Shown here one piece after another: positions 7,270 to 15,689 of a stretch of DNA of 21,350 nucleotides. Position numbers and translations under genes: made by a program. The DNA is from Betaproteobacteria bacterium (GTDB lineage Bacteria > Pseudomonadota > Gammaproteobacteria > Burkholderiales > Burkholderiaceae). Within the stretch, counting starts at the first letter, position 1. Every line of letters begins with the position of its first letter. The notes under the pieces were generated by a model that saw only the letters and a program-made list of their open reading frames with translations, did no database searches and was not told where the DNA came from. The stretch is taken from positions 1 through 21,350 of the forward strand of contig JAGWXN010000023.1 in NCBI GenBank assembly GCA_018969885.1. Direction: 5' to 3'.

Positions 7270-8305
7270 CGCGGGGGTCCCAGAGCTCGGGCGTACGCCC
7301 GGCCGGCATGGCAAGACCGAAGTGCTGCCAGGCATGCGAGGTGGCTACGCGCCCCCGCGGCGTGCGTTGAATGAACCCCTGCTGAATGAGGTAGGGTTCG
7401 AGTACGTCTTCGATGGTGTCGCGCTCTTCGCCGATCGCCGCTGCAATGTTGTCCAGGCCGACCGGTCCGCCACCGAACCGTTCGATCATGGCTCGCAGCA
7501 GCTTCCGGTCCATCAGATCAAAGCCAAGCGAGTCGACGTCAAGCATCTTGAGCGCCGCGTCAGCGATGGGCGCATCGATCTGACCGCCCGCTTTCACTTC
7601 GGCATAGTCGCGAACGCGGCGGAGCAGTCGGTTGGCAATGCGCGGCGTGCCGCGCGAGCGGCACGCGATCTCGCGCGCGCCCTCGGCGGTGATGGTGGCA
7701 CCGAGCAGCAGCGCCGAACGCGAGACGATCAGCGTGAGCTCATCGACATCGTAGAACTCGAGCCTGGACACGATCCCGAAGCGGTCACGCAGCGGGTTGG
7801 TGAGCATGCCGGCGCGGGTCGTGGCCCCCACCAGCGTGAAGGGTTGAAGATCGAGCTTGATCGAGCGCGCGGCAGGCCCCTCGCCGATCATGATGTCGAT
7901 CTGATAGTCCTCAAGAGCCGGGTAAAGAATTTCTTCGACGACCGGTGACAGGCGATGGATCTCGTCGATGAACAGGACGTCATTGCGTTCGAGGCTGGTG
8001 AGAATTGCGGCGAGATCGCCCGGGCGTTCAATCACCGGCCCGGAGGTCTGGCGAAGCTTGACGCCCATCTCGGCAGCAACAATATGGGCAAGCGTGGTCT
8101 TGCCCAATCCGGGCGGGCCAAAAAGCAGAAGGTGGTCCAGCGCCTCGCCGCGGCCGCGTGCGGCGGCAATGAAAATTTCCAGCTGCTCGCGAATCTTGCG
8201 CTGACCGACATAGTCGGCGAGGGTACGCGGTCGAAGCGCCCGCTCGACCACATCCTCGGTGGGGGACGTGCTGGCCGCCGAAACGATCCTGTCGTTTTCA
8301 ATCAT
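7262..8305 (-). CDS. ruvB: RuvB, Holliday-junction branch-migration ATPase
   Basis: The 347 residues match family length. The N-terminal AAA+ domain shows Walker [10 protein letters not shown] (63-71), Walker B FIDEIH (about 112-117), sensor-1 region GATTRAGM and the arginine-finger segment NPLRDRFGI. The small lid domain and the C-terminal winged helix ([19 protein letters not shown]) follow. The start [10 protein letters not shown] leads into [13 protein letters not shown], the standard RuvB N-terminus. RuvB hexamers bind on both sides of a RuvA tetramer and pump DNA through the junction. It is 23 nt downstream of ruvA, and its last codons overlap the rhomboid gene. In many proteobacteria ybgC-tolQ follows directly, whereas here two genes intervene. 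Confidence 0.98.
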   Translation of the reverse strand: MIENDRIVSAASTSPTEDVVERALRPRTLADYVGQRKIREQLEIFIAAARGRGEALDHLLLFGPPGLGKTTLAHIVAAEMGVKLRQTSGPVIERPGDLAAILTSLERNDVLFIDEIHRLSPVVEEILYPALEDYQIDIMIGEGPAARSIKLDLQPFTLVGATTRAGMLTNPLRDRFGIVSRLEFYDVDELTLIVSRSALLLGATITAEGAREIACRSRGTPRIANRLLRRVRDYAEVKAGGQIDAPIADAALKMLDVDSLGFDLMDRKLLRAMIERFGGGPVGLDNIAAAIGEERDTIEDVLEPYLIQQGFIQRTPRGRVATSHAWQHFGLAMPAGRTPELWDPRGE

Positions 8306-8328
8306 GGTGTGGGCGGGCCCGGCGCGGG

Positions 8329-8910
8329 TCAGTTCTTGCCAAGCTGGCGAAGCGCCTGGCGGATGCCGTCAGAAACCGATACGTCAGGTGGTAAGCCCCG
8401 GAGGGCCGCCTGCGCTTCACGTTCGGAGTAGCCCAGCGCGATCAATGCACGAACGATATCGACCCCGGCATCGACCGTGACCGCTGTGCCCGATGCATGG
8501 GGAAGTGCCGGCGCGAGTTTGCCCTTGAGTTCGAGCAGCAGACGCTCAGCGGTTTTCTTGCCGATGCCCGGTACCTTGAGCAGACGCGCGCTTTCCTGAA
8601 GCGCTACCGCCTGGGTGAGATCGGCCACCGACATGCCAGACAGCACAGCCAGGGCGGTTCGCGGGCCGACGCCGGAAATGCGGATCAGCTGCCGGAAGGT
8701 GTCACGCTCGGGGGCGGTAAGAAAACCATAGAGGAGCTGCGCGTCCTCGCGGACAATGAATTCCGTGAGCAGCACCACCCGCGCGCCGATCTCGGGCAGG
8801 TCGTAGAAGCTGCTCATGGGGACATCGACCTCGTACCCCACGCCGCCCACGTCGACCAGCACGGTCGGTGGGGATTTTTCGAGCAGCAGTCCTGAGAGGC
8901 GACCGATCAT
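8329..8910 (-). CDS. ruvA: RuvA, Holliday-junction DNA-binding subunit
   Basis: The 193-residue protein begins [20 protein letters not shown], the typical RuvA N-terminal OB-fold start. Domain II has two helix-hairpin-helix motifs: [19 protein letters not shown] (about 72-90) and [20 protein letters not shown] (about 106-125), which bind the junction backbone. The C-terminal domain III ([21 protein letters not shown]) is the UBA-like module that docks to RuvB. The tetramer holds the four-way junction in square-planar form for RuvB and RuvC. It lies between ruvC (25 nt) and ruvB (23 nt), giving the classical ruvCAB unit. All three domains are intact. Confidence 0.98.
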   Translation of the reverse strand: MIGRLSGLLLEKSPPTVLVDVGGVGYEVDVPMSSFYDLPEIGARVVLLTEFIVREDAQLLYGFLTAPERDTFRQLIRISGVGPRTALAVLSGMSVADLTQAVALQESARLLKVPGIGKKTAERLLLELKGKLAPALPHASGTAVTVDAGVDIVRALIALGYSEREAQAALRGLPPDVSVSDGIRQALRQLGKN

Positions 8911-8935
8911 CCGGCGATCTTAGCAGCCCGCGCTG

Positions 8936-9487
8936 CTAGCGGCCGCGAAGGCGTCCGCCGCGTGAGCGGGCGCCGCTTCGTGCGGTACGCGCCAGAACGC
9001 CGGCGGCCCCCAGCTGGCCGGAAAGTGCAGACGCGTGGGCATGGCAGATGGCGCAGGCCAGTGCATCGGCCGCATCGGCCGATGGGTCGCCGGGCAGCTG
9101 CAGCAGCCGCCGCACCATCGCCTGCACCTGCTCCTTGCCCGCGCGGCCATAGCCCACTACCGATTGTTTGACCTGCAGTGCCGTGTATTCGTGAACGGGG
9201 AGATCGCGGATGGCGAGCGCCGCGACCGCTGCGCCGCGTGCCTGACCAAGCGCGAGTGTTGCCTGCGGGTTGATGTTGACAAACACGATTTCCACCGAGG
9301 CGAGATCGGGCTTCCAGGTGTCGATCACCTCGGTGATGCCCTCGTGAATGGTGCGAAGCCGCGGGGCGAGTTCGCCGTCGGGGATACGGATTACGCCGCT
9401 TGCGAGATAGCCGAGCGCTGCTCCGTGCTTTTCAATCACACCAAAGCCAGTCCGGCGAAGGCCGGGGTCGATACCGAGGATGCGCAC
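8936..9487 (-). CDS. ruvC: RuvC, Holliday-junction resolvase
   Basis: This 183-residue RNase H-fold endonuclease cuts Holliday junctions symmetrically. The four acidic metal ligands are all present at the same numbers as in E. coli: Asp7 ([13 protein letters not shown]), Glu66 ([15 protein letters not shown]), Asp138 and Asp141 ([15 protein letters not shown]). The body matches the family up to about residue 160. The last 17 residues ([17 protein letters not shown]) form an Arg/Gly-rich tail beyond the usual fold, and the protein is about 10 residues longer than E. coli RuvC. The gene starts 20 nt after purH and ends 25 nt before ruvA, so it is cotranscribed with them. The ATG start with MRILGIDPG is unambiguous. 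Confidence 0.98.
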   Translation of the reverse strand: MRILGIDPGLRRTGFGVIEKHGAALGYLASGVIRIPDGELAPRLRTIHEGITEVIDTWKPDLASVEIVFVNINPQATLALGQARGAAVAALAIRDLPVHEYTALQVKQSVVGYGRAGKEQVQAMVRRLLQLPGDPSADAADALACAICHAHASALSGQLGAAGVLARTARSGARSRGGRLRGR

Positions 9488-9507
9488 GAGGGTGATCGGC
9501 TGGTGCG

Positions 9508-11091
9508 TCAGTGCCGGAAGTGCCGGACCCCGGTAAAGACCATGGCGATGCCGCGCTCATTGGCGGCGGCGATCACCTCGTCATCGCGTACCGAACCGCC
9601 TGGCTGGATGACCGCGACCGCACCACCGTCGGCGAGCACATCGAGTCCGTCGCGAAACGGAAAGAAAGCGTCTGAAGCAACCACCGACCCCTTAAGAGAC
9701 AGCCCGGCCGCTTCGGCCTTGATCGAGGCGATGCGCGCAGAATCGAGTCGACTCATCTGACCCGCGCCCACGCCAAGCGTCATGCCACCGCTACAGTAGA
9801 CGATGGCATTGCTCTTCACAAACTTGGCCACCGTCCAGGCAAACATCAGGTCGCGTAGCTGAACCTCATCAGGCTGTCGCTGGGTCACGACTTTGAGCTC
9901 GGCTGCCTGGAGAATGTGATTGTCAGCGGTCTGGATCAGCATGCCTGAGCCCACCCGTTTCACATCCAATGCGTTTTGGCCGCGCTCCCAGTCGGTTGCC
10001 CCGCCCGGCGGCAGAGCGATCTCAAGGAGGCGGACATTGGCCTTGCTCTTGAAGACCGCGAGCGCGGCGTCTGAAAACGCCGGCGCGATCACCACCTCGA
10101 CAAACTGTTTCGAAACAGCCTGCGCGGCCGCCTCATCAATCAGGCGGTTGAAAGCGATGATGCCGCCGAAGGCAGATGTGGGATCGGTGCTGAAGGCCTT
10201 TCGGTAGCACGCCAGGGGATCGTCACCGATCGCAACACCGCAGGGGTTGGCGTGTTTGACGATCACACAGGCGGGGCCGTCAAAAGACCTGACGCATTCC
10301 CACGCTGCATCGGCATCGGCGATGTTGTTATAGGACAGTTCCTTGCCCTGGATCTGACGTGCGGTGACAAGCGATCCCGGCGCAGGATGGAGATCGCGGT
10401 AGAAGGCCGCCTGCTGGTGTGGATTTTCGCCGTAGCGAAGGTCCTGTACCTTAACGAAGCGGCCGTTTGCCTGACTACCAAAGAGCGCGTGCGTGCCATC
10501 AGGCTGGATTCGCGACAGGTAGTCGCTGATCGCCGCGTCGTAATTGCTGATCCGGTTGAATGCGGCCACCGACAGCGCGAATCGGGTGGTATCGCTGAGT
10601 GCACCTGAACCCCGAAGCTCAGCCAGCACCTGTGGGTACTGCGAGCTGTCTGTGAGCACGCCCACATCACGCCAATTCTTGGCTGCACTGCGCACCATGG
10701 CCGGTCCGCCGATGTCGATATTCTCGATGGCGTCTTCCAGCGTGCACCCGGGCCGAGATACGGTTGCTTCGAAGGGGTAAAGATTGACCACCAGCAGATC
10801 GATCGTGCTGATGGCGTGCGCTGCGAGCGCAGCCATGTGGTCGGGCAGGTCACGGCGGGCGAGCAGACCGCCGTGGATGGCAGGGTGGAGTGTCTTCACT
10901 CTGCCATCCAGCATTTCCGGAAAACCGGTGTGGGCCGAGACCTCGGTGACCGGGAGGCCCGCATCGGCCAGCAGTTTTGCGGTTCCGCCGGTGGAGAGCA
11001 GTTGAATGCCCAGCGCATGCAACGCTTGGGCGAGTTCAACGATACCGGTCTTGTCTGAAACGCTGATCAGGGCCTGACGGACGGGTCGCAT
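9508..11091 (-). CDS. purH: PurH, bifunctional AICAR transformylase / IMP cyclohydrolase
   Basis: The product has 527 residues, matching the usual PurH size. The N-terminal MGS-like IMP cyclohydrolase domain (about 1-195) shows [50 protein letters not shown] and [19 protein letters not shown]. The transformylase domain follows with [14 protein letters not shown] (218-231), [16 protein letters not shown] and IVKHANPCG, containing the catalytic Lys279-His280 pair, then [11 protein letters not shown] and the C-terminal [11 protein letters not shown]. It catalyses the last two cytosolic steps of IMP synthesis using 10-formyl-THF. It lies 50 nt after fis and 20 nt before ruvC. The dusB-fis-purH-ruvCAB order is common in betaproteobacteria. 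Confidence 0.98.
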   Translation of the reverse strand: MRPVRQALISVSDKTGIVELAQALHALGIQLLSTGGTAKLLADAGLPVTEVSAHTGFPEMLDGRVKTLHPAIHGGLLARRDLPDHMAALAAHAISTIDLLVVNLYPFEATVSRPGCTLEDAIENIDIGGPAMVRSAAKNWRDVGVLTDSSQYPQVLAELRGSGALSDTTRFALSVAAFNRISNYDAAISDYLSRIQPDGTHALFGSQANGRFVKVQDLRYGENPHQQAAFYRDLHPAPGSLVTARQIQGKELSYNNIADADAAWECVRSFDGPACVIVKHANPCGVAIGDDPLACYRKAFSTDPTSAFGGIIAFNRLIDEAAAQAVSKQFVEVVIAPAFSDAALAVFKSKANVRLLEIALPPGGATDWERGQNALDVKRVGSGMLIQTADNHILQAAELKVVTQRQPDEVQLRDLMFAWTVAKFVKSNAIVYCSGGMTLGVGAGQMSRLDSARIASIKAEAAGLSLKGSVVASDAFFPFRDGLDVLADGGAVAVIQPGGSVRDDEVIAAANERGIAMVFTGVRHFRH

Positions 11092-11141
11092 GGATTCAGT
11101 TCCCGGAGTAAAGGTAGAGGGCGCGTGCGGGGCGGCAGGCC

Positions 11142-11390
11142 TCAGCCTGCGTCATCGAGCAATCCGTGATTGAGCAGCTTCTTTCGAAGCGTATTCCGAT
11201 TGATGCCTAGCATTTCGCTCGCTCGCACCTGATTGCCGTCGGCCGCTCGCATGACCACTTCGAGGAGCGGCCGCTCGACCGCCTGGATGACCATGTCATA
11301 GACCCCCGACGGCATCTGCCCGTCCAGGTCGTGGAAGTATTTTTCCAGGCTGCGGGTGATCACTTCATCGATCATGGTGCCGCGGCTCAT
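11142..11390 (-). CDS. fis: Fis-type nucleoid-associated DNA-bending protein
   Basis: The 82-residue protein has the Fis dimer core ([21 protein letters not shown]) and a C-terminal helix-turn-helix of the NtrC/Fis type (about 53-77, [20 protein letters not shown]). E. coli Fis has 98 residues. The shorter N-terminus lacks much of the beta-hairpin arm used for Hin/Gin invertase activation, as is usual in betaproteobacteria. Fis bends DNA and tunes rRNA, growth-phase and supercoiling-sensitive promoters. Its ATG overlaps the dusB stop by 4 nt (ATGA), the conserved dusB-fis arrangement, so it should be translated by coupling. A second ATG at codon 6 is possible. Confidence 0.95.
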   Translation of the reverse strand: MSRGTMIDEVITRSLEKYFHDLDGQMPSGVYDMVIQAVERPLLEVVMRAADGNQVRASEMLGINRNTLRKKLLNHGLLDDAG

Positions 11391-12406
11391 TGGGGCAGCC
11401 CTTTCATGTCGCAGACGGAATCGGCCATGCGCCAGGGGTCATCTTGATCGAACCAGCGCTCAAGCGCCTCGAGCTGCGCCTCGGGGGTATCAATGGGGTA
11501 AAACACATTGCGCAGGAACTCGGTTGCCCCGGGTTCGCGAGCCAGATACCAGCCCACGTGTTTGCGTGCGGTGCGCACGCCCGTGAACGGGCCATGGAAT
11601 TCATAGTGATCGATCAGGTGCTCACGGAGCAGCGCGCGCAACGCCTCGCGTTCGGGGGCCGCGGGCGGGGCTTCGCCGGCGAGCGCTGCCGCGATCTCGC
11701 GAAAAATCCAGGGGCGCCCTTGCGCAGCACGGCCGATCATCACGCCGTCGGCACGCGTGTGCTGGAGAACGGCGATGGCTTGTGCGGGGCTGCCAATGTC
11801 GCCATTGGCCACGACAGGTACGCTGACCGCCGACTTGACCTCGGCAATGGTGTCGTATTCGGCATGCCCCGTAAATCCGCAGGCACGGCTGCGGCCATGC
11901 ACGGTGATCATGGCGGCCCCTGCGGCCTCAGCGAGTTGGGCCAGGCGCACGGCGTTGCGACGTTGCCGATCGGGACCGGTGCGCATCTTGACCGTGACCG
12001 GCACGCTGACCGCGTTCGCTACCGAATCGATGATGGCGAGTGCGAGTTCCTCGTTGGCCATCAGCGCTGAGCCCGCCTGCAGATTGCACACCTTCTTGGC
12101 GGGGCACCCCATGTTGATATCAATGATCTGCGCGCCCCGGTCAACGTTGTAGCGCGCGGCCTCGGCCATCATGAGTGGATCGGCACCTGCGATCTGCACC
12201 GACCGTGGCTCTATTTCGCCCGAATGATCGATGCGTCGAGACGTTTTCACCGATTTCCAGAGCGCGGGGTTGGAGGCAGCCATTTCCGAGACCGCATAGC
12301 CTGCGCCCAGGCGCTTGCACAACTGGCGAAATGGTCGATCGGTGACGCCTGCCATCGGAGCCACGATAACCCGGTTGCGGAGCTGATGGGGCCCGATTTG
12401 AATCAT
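11387..12406 (-). CDS. dusB: DusB, tRNA-dihydrouridine synthase B
   Basis: From the ATG at 12406 the enzyme has 339 residues. It reduces U to dihydrouridine in tRNA D-loops using FMN and NADPH. The TIM-barrel signatures are APMAGVTDRPFR (16-27, FMN site), DINMGCPAKKV with catalytic Cys101, TVKMRTG with an FMN-binding Lys140, ITVHGRSRACGFTG, VVANGDI and GVMIGRAAQGRPW. The C-terminal helical domain (LREHLIDHYEFHG, RKHVGWYL) recognises tRNA. The frame stays open upstream to a TTG at 12427. However, MIQIGPHQLRNRVIVAPMAG fits DusB N-termini, and the -10-like box at 12439-12444 would leave about 25 nt of leader to the ATG. It is translationally coupled to fis. Confidence 0.96.
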   Translation of the reverse strand: MIQIGPHQLRNRVIVAPMAGVTDRPFRQLCKRLGAGYAVSEMAASNPALWKSVKTSRRIDHSGEIEPRSVQIAGADPLMMAEAARYNVDRGAQIIDINMGCPAKKVCNLQAGSALMANEELALAIIDSVANAVSVPVTVKMRTGPDRQRRNAVRLAQLAEAAGAAMITVHGRSRACGFTGHAEYDTIAEVKSAVSVPVVANGDIGSPAQAIAVLQHTRADGVMIGRAAQGRPWIFREIAAALAGEAPPAAPEREALRALLREHLIDHYEFHGPFTGVRTARKHVGWYLAREPGATEFLRNVFYPIDTPEAQLEALERWFDQDDPWRMADSVCDMKGLPQ

Positions 12407-12438
12407 GAAAGCGGCTGGCCGGTTCAACGAGAGGCGCG

Positions 12439-12444
12439 ATTCTA
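12439..12444 (-). promoter_or_regulatory. Candidate -10 box upstream of dusB-fis-purH
   Basis: TAGAAT (5 of 6 consensus) followed by CGCGC lies about 33 nt before the dusB ATG, just after a weak terminator-like hairpin. No good -35 is seen at 16-18 bp. The same 11-mer TAGAATCGCGC precedes ybgC. A promoter here would separate dusB-fis control from pepP-ubiH, as expected for growth-regulated fis. Confidence 0.35.
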
Positions 12445-12447
12445 CTG

Positions 12448-12472
12448 AAAACCGATCTGCACAAAAAATCGG
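12448..12472 (-). terminator. Weak terminator-like hairpin between the ubiH-like gene and dusB
   Basis: On the minus strand CCGAT and ATCGG form a 5-bp stem (6 with a G-T pair) around an 11-nt T-rich loop, followed directly by TTTT. It starts about 10 nt after the ubiH-like stop. The stem is short and the loop large, so termination would be partial at best. Confidence 0.3.
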
Positions 12473-12481
12473 CAGTTTGTT

Positions 12482-13597
12482 TCAGCGGCTGCGGATCCCG
12501 AACATGAGGCCGCGTGCGATCGTGTGCCGGATGGGTGCGCAGAAATCAATCAGGGTGAGCGCAGCCGCGTGTACCGGCTTCAATAAATCCGGGCAGGTGA
12601 GCGTGGCAAGCAGATCGGTGGTTGCGACCAGGGTCTCGCGATCAAGGCGACGATGGTTCTCAAACCGGTCTAGCGCAGCCGCGAGCGACCCGGCGTGCGC
12701 CCGCCAATCGCCGAGCACACGCGCCAGCACCGCGGCATCGCGCAGACCCAGATTGAGACCCTGACCCGCCACCGGATGCAACGCCTGCGCCGAATTGCCG
12801 ATCGCGACCTGATCCGGTGCTGGTCGCAGCGGCCCGATGCGGCGCGTGACAGCACTGACGTGACGGGTGCTGTACAGCGTGATGCGACCGAGTCCGGGAC
12901 CGAATGTCTGGTAGAGCGCACTACCAAACGCTGTCTCGGACAGCTCTGCCCTCTCCCGGCATCGCTGCTCGGGCGCGCACCAGACCAACGCGCGTCGGCG
13001 CGGCTCGGGCAAGGGCAGCAGAGCAAGCGGCCCTTCGCTAGTAAACCGCTCGTAGGCCCAGCCTGGACATTCGCGCTCCACTTCTACCTCTGCAAGGAGC
13101 GCCATCTGCTCGAACTCGCGTATCCGGTGCCCGGTTCGCTGCTCGCTCTCGCCATCGGCGATCACGGTGAGCAGGGGCTGTTCGCCGGAAGCGGTCTGAT
13201 CGTGAGGTGGCCTCGCGAGGGGTGCGCGCAGCACGATCGCCTCTCGTAGCAGCCGATGGAGCGTGCCGTAGCGAAACACCGCGCCGAGCAAGGGCGCGCC
13301 CAGCTCGGAGGCGCGGATGCGCGTACCACCCGAGGCGCGCGCGCGGCTGACATCAACCACCGTGATCGGTGCAGCCAGAGCGGGCGATTCAAGGAGCGCA
13401 TTGGGCGCGCACTGCGGCACCACTCGACCGAGCGTCTGGAGACTGCCGAGTGATACGGCGAGGGCCCGCGAGCCCAGCCAGTCGGGCAGGTCGGCGTCAA
13501 TCGGATCAGCGATCAGCGCCTGGCGATCCATGCCTTCACGTTCAAGAAGCAGCCGGAGCGCAAGCGCAACCGGTCCGCGTCCTTCGATACGGATCAT
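12482..13597 (-). CDS. UbiH/UbiF/COQ6-family FAD monooxygenase, ubiquinone biosynthesis
   Basis: This 371-residue flavoprotein probably hydroxylates a ring position of the ubiquinone precursor. The C-terminal signature IGNSAQALHPVAGQGLNLGLRDAA (about 266-289) is diagnostic of the family, with GN in place of GD as in E. coli UbiH. The middle ADG motif (147-149) and ERFTSEGPLALLPLPEPRRR (183-202) also fit. The N-terminal dinucleotide loop is RIEGRGPVALALRLLL, so the usual GGGPVGL is changed and the third glycine is Ala11. The sequence is somewhat shorter than E. coli UbiH (392). It lies 6 nt after pepP, the same pair as in E. coli pepP-ubiH, but no second hydroxylase (ubiI) follows here. Whether it acts on C6, C5 or several positions cannot be told. 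Confidence 0.85.
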   Translation of the reverse strand: MIRIEGRGPVALALRLLLEREGMDRQALIADPIDADLPDWLGSRALAVSLGSLQTLGRVVPQCAPNALLESPALAAPITVVDVSRARASGGTRIRASELGAPLLGAVFRYGTLHRLLREAIVLRAPLARPPHDQTASGEQPLLTVIADGESEQRTGHRIREFEQMALLAEVEVERECPGWAYERFTSEGPLALLPLPEPRRRALVWCAPEQRCRERAELSETAFGSALYQTFGPGLGRITLYSTRHVSAVTRRIGPLRPAPDQVAIGNSAQALHPVAGQGLNLGLRDAAVLARVLGDWRAHAGSLAAALDRFENHRRLDRETLVATTDLLATLTCPDLLKPVHAAALTLIDFCAPIRHTIARGLMFGIRSR

Positions 13598-13603
13598 GGA
13601 GGC

Positions 13604-14932
13604 TCAGCCCCGCATCAACGCTTCAATATCGCTCGCGGCCTTCGGCACCTTAGCGGTGAGAATCTCGCAGCCCGATTCGGTAACGAGCGCGTCGTCCTCG
13701 ATGCGGATGCCGATGTCATGAAAATGGCGCGGAATGTCGTCGGCGGCGCGCACATATAGTCCGGGCTCCTCGGTGAGCACCATGCCAGGCCGCAGGATCC
13801 GCCAGGGCTTTTCCGATCCGGTGGCCGCTTCGCCCGGCTCGCGATAATCACCGCAGTCATGGACATCCATGCCCAGCCAGTGGCCGGTGCGGTGCATGTA
13901 AAAGCGACGGTAAGCCCCGGACTCGATTGCTGTATCGAGCGGACCGCTGATCAGACCGCAGTCAATCAGCCCTTGGGCGAGTACTTTCACAGCGGCGTTG
14001 TGCGGGTCAATGAAGCGCATGCCAGGGCGAGTGGCCGCGATGGCCGCCTGCTGGGCCTCGAGCACGATGTCATAGAGCGTGCGCTGGGCGCCACTGAAGC
14101 GCCCGGATACCGGGAAGGTACGGGTGATGTCGCTTGCGTAGCCTTCGAGCTCGCAGCCGGCATCGATCAAAAGCAATTCGCCCTCGGTCAGACGGGCATC
14201 GTTGGCGCGGTAGTGAAGCACGCAGGCATGACGACCGCTTGCCACAATCGATCCGTAGGCGGGCGCCTTCGACCCCCCTATACGGAATTCATGTTCGAGT
14301 TCGGCTTCGATCTCGAACTCGAACCGGCCGGGGCGGCTCGCGCGCATGGCGCGCACATGGGCGGCTGCCGAAATATCGGCCGCACGCCGCATGATGTCGA
14401 TCTCGTGCGCGTCCTTGATCAGCCGCATGTCGTCGATCAGCGACCGAACTTCAAACACCTGGCCGGGCGCGCTCACGCCTGCGCGCGCCTGCCCACGGAC
14501 CGAATTCAGCCAGCGGGCGACGCGGGCATCCTGGGCGCTGTCAGCGCCAATGGCGGTGAAGATCGCGGGCCGGTCGGCGAGCAGCCGCGGCAGCTCTTCG
14601 TCGAGCTTATCGATGCTGAGCGCCTGGTCGAAACCAAATTTTTCTCGCGCGAGCTGAGGGCCAAACCGGTAGCCATCCCAGATTTCACGCTCTTCGTTTT
14701 TGTCCCGGCAGAAAAGCCGGGATTCTGCGCCGCTGCCATCGACGCTCAGCACCAGCACAGCCTCGGGTTCGGTAAAACCGGTGAGGTAATAAAAGTAGCT
14801 GTCCCAGCGATAGGGATAGTGCGCGTCGCGGTTTCGGATCACTTCAGGCGCGGTGGCAATGACCGCAACGCCTCCCCCGCGCTCGCGGATCAGTTGGGCC
14901 AGACGTTGACGACGGTCGTGATAGGGCTGCAT
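13604..14932 (-). CDS. pepP: PepP, Xaa-Pro aminopeptidase (aminopeptidase P)
   Basis: This 442-residue cytosolic metallopeptidase removes an N-terminal residue preceding proline. The N-terminal creatinase-like domain (about 1-170) includes YYLTGFTEPEAVLVL. The C-terminal pita-bread domain carries the five dinuclear Mn ligands: Asp257 and Asp268 (LLIDAGCELEGYASDITRTF), His351 (HRTGHWLGMDVHDCGDY), Glu389 (VLTEEPGLYV) and Glu412 (IRIEDDALV). Spacing matches E. coli PepP (D260, D271, H354, E383, E406) closely. The product length is also the same as in E. coli. The gene starts 11 nt after murU and ends 6 nt before the UbiH-like gene. The ATG start at MQPYHDRRQRL is the family position. Confidence 0.97.
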   Translation of the reverse strand: MQPYHDRRQRLAQLIRERGGGVAVIATAPEVIRNRDAHYPYRWDSYFYYLTGFTEPEAVLVLSVDGSGAESRLFCRDKNEEREIWDGYRFGPQLAREKFGFDQALSIDKLDEELPRLLADRPAIFTAIGADSAQDARVARWLNSVRGQARAGVSAPGQVFEVRSLIDDMRLIKDAHEIDIMRRAADISAAAHVRAMRASRPGRFEFEIEAELEHEFRIGGSKAPAYGSIVASGRHACVLHYRANDARLTEGELLLIDAGCELEGYASDITRTFPVSGRFSGAQRTLYDIVLEAQQAAIAATRPGMRFIDPHNAAVKVLAQGLIDCGLISGPLDTAIESGAYRRFYMHRTGHWLGMDVHDCGDYREPGEAATGSEKPWRILRPGMVLTEEPGLYVRAADDIPRHFHDIGIRIEDDALVTESGCEILTAKVPKAASDIEALMRG

Positions 14933-14943
14933 GGTGGGCTCGA

Positions 14944-15663
14944 TCAGGAAGGGAAACGGTGTCTGGCCGCGGGGTCGGCGACGCCACCCCGTAATTCTGC
15001 ATCGAGTTGTGCAAGGCGTGCCGGGGTGCCCACGTCGGTCCAGATGCCGTCAAAGCGCTCGGCGCCGATCAGGCCGCGCCCGGCCGCATCACGTAGAAGC
15101 GGGCCCAGCTTGGCGGCTTCGCCATCGGGCAGCGACTTGAAGAGCGAAGGATGATAGACACCGATTCCGCTGAAGGTGAGTCGCTTTGATGAGCCCAGGC
15201 CGAGCCGCCCTGAGTCGAGCGTGAAGTCCCCCTCGGGGTGATGGTCAGGATTGGGAACCAGCACGCACCAGCCGATGAGCCCGCCCGCGTTCATCTGGCT
15301 GGCAATGGTGCGAGCCCGCGTAACCGGCCAGCGCGTAAAAACATCGCCATTGACCACCAGAAAAGGATGCTCTCCCAGGAGCCCCAGCGCTCTGCGGATT
15401 CCACCAGCCGTTTCGAGTGCCGGATGCTCGGGTGAATACGAGACCGACAGACCCCAGCGGGATCCGCTCCCGACCCAGTCACACAACACCTCACCGCAGT
15501 GCGCGTGGTTGATGACCACTTCCGTGAAGCCGGCCTCGGCGAGCGCCTGCAGATGCCAGCCCAGGAGCGGCTGCCCACCGGCGACCAGCATGGGTTTGGG
15601 GCACTGATCGGTGAGCGGACGCATCCGCTCGCCGCGGCCCGCTGCCAGAATCATTGCGCGCAT
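14944..15663 (-). CDS. murU: MurU, N-acetylmuramate alpha-1-phosphate uridylyltransferase
   Basis: The 239 residues are one nucleotidyltransferase domain. The signature LAAGRGERMRPLTDQCPKPM (6-25) is the NTP-binding loop, with Lys23. ETAGGIRRAL (84-93) and VVNGDVF, with metal-binding Asp107, follow, and WTDVGTPARLAQL lies near the C-terminus. Glucose-1-phosphate nucleotidyltransferases share this fold, but the short length and the adjacent AmgK kinase point to MurU. It converts MurNAc-alpha-1-P plus UTP to UDP-MurNAc, bypassing MurA/MurB and so bypassing fosfomycin's target, as shown for Pseudomonas. It follows amgK by 26 nt, the same order as in Pseudomonas next to lptD. The start at MRAMILAAG is clear. 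Confidence 0.92.
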   Translation of the reverse strand: MRAMILAAGRGERMRPLTDQCPKPMLVAGGQPLLGWHLQALAEAGFTEVVINHAHCGEVLCDWVGSGSRWGLSVSYSPEHPALETAGGIRRALGLLGEHPFLVVNGDVFTRWPVTRARTIASQMNAGGLIGWCVLVPNPDHHPEGDFTLDSGRLGLGSSKRLTFSGIGVYHPSLFKSLPDGEAAKLGPLLRDAAGRGLIGAERFDGIWTDVGTPARLAQLDAELRGGVADPAARHRFPS

Positions 15664-15689
15664 GGGAAGCGGGCGGCGCGTGTTGGGGC

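Noticed and set aside
13859..15154. 431-residue plus-strand open frame opposite pepP and murU
   Set aside because: It is antisense to two genes with complete catalytic motifs and has no recognisable domain. Long antisense frames are expected in GC-rich coding DNA.
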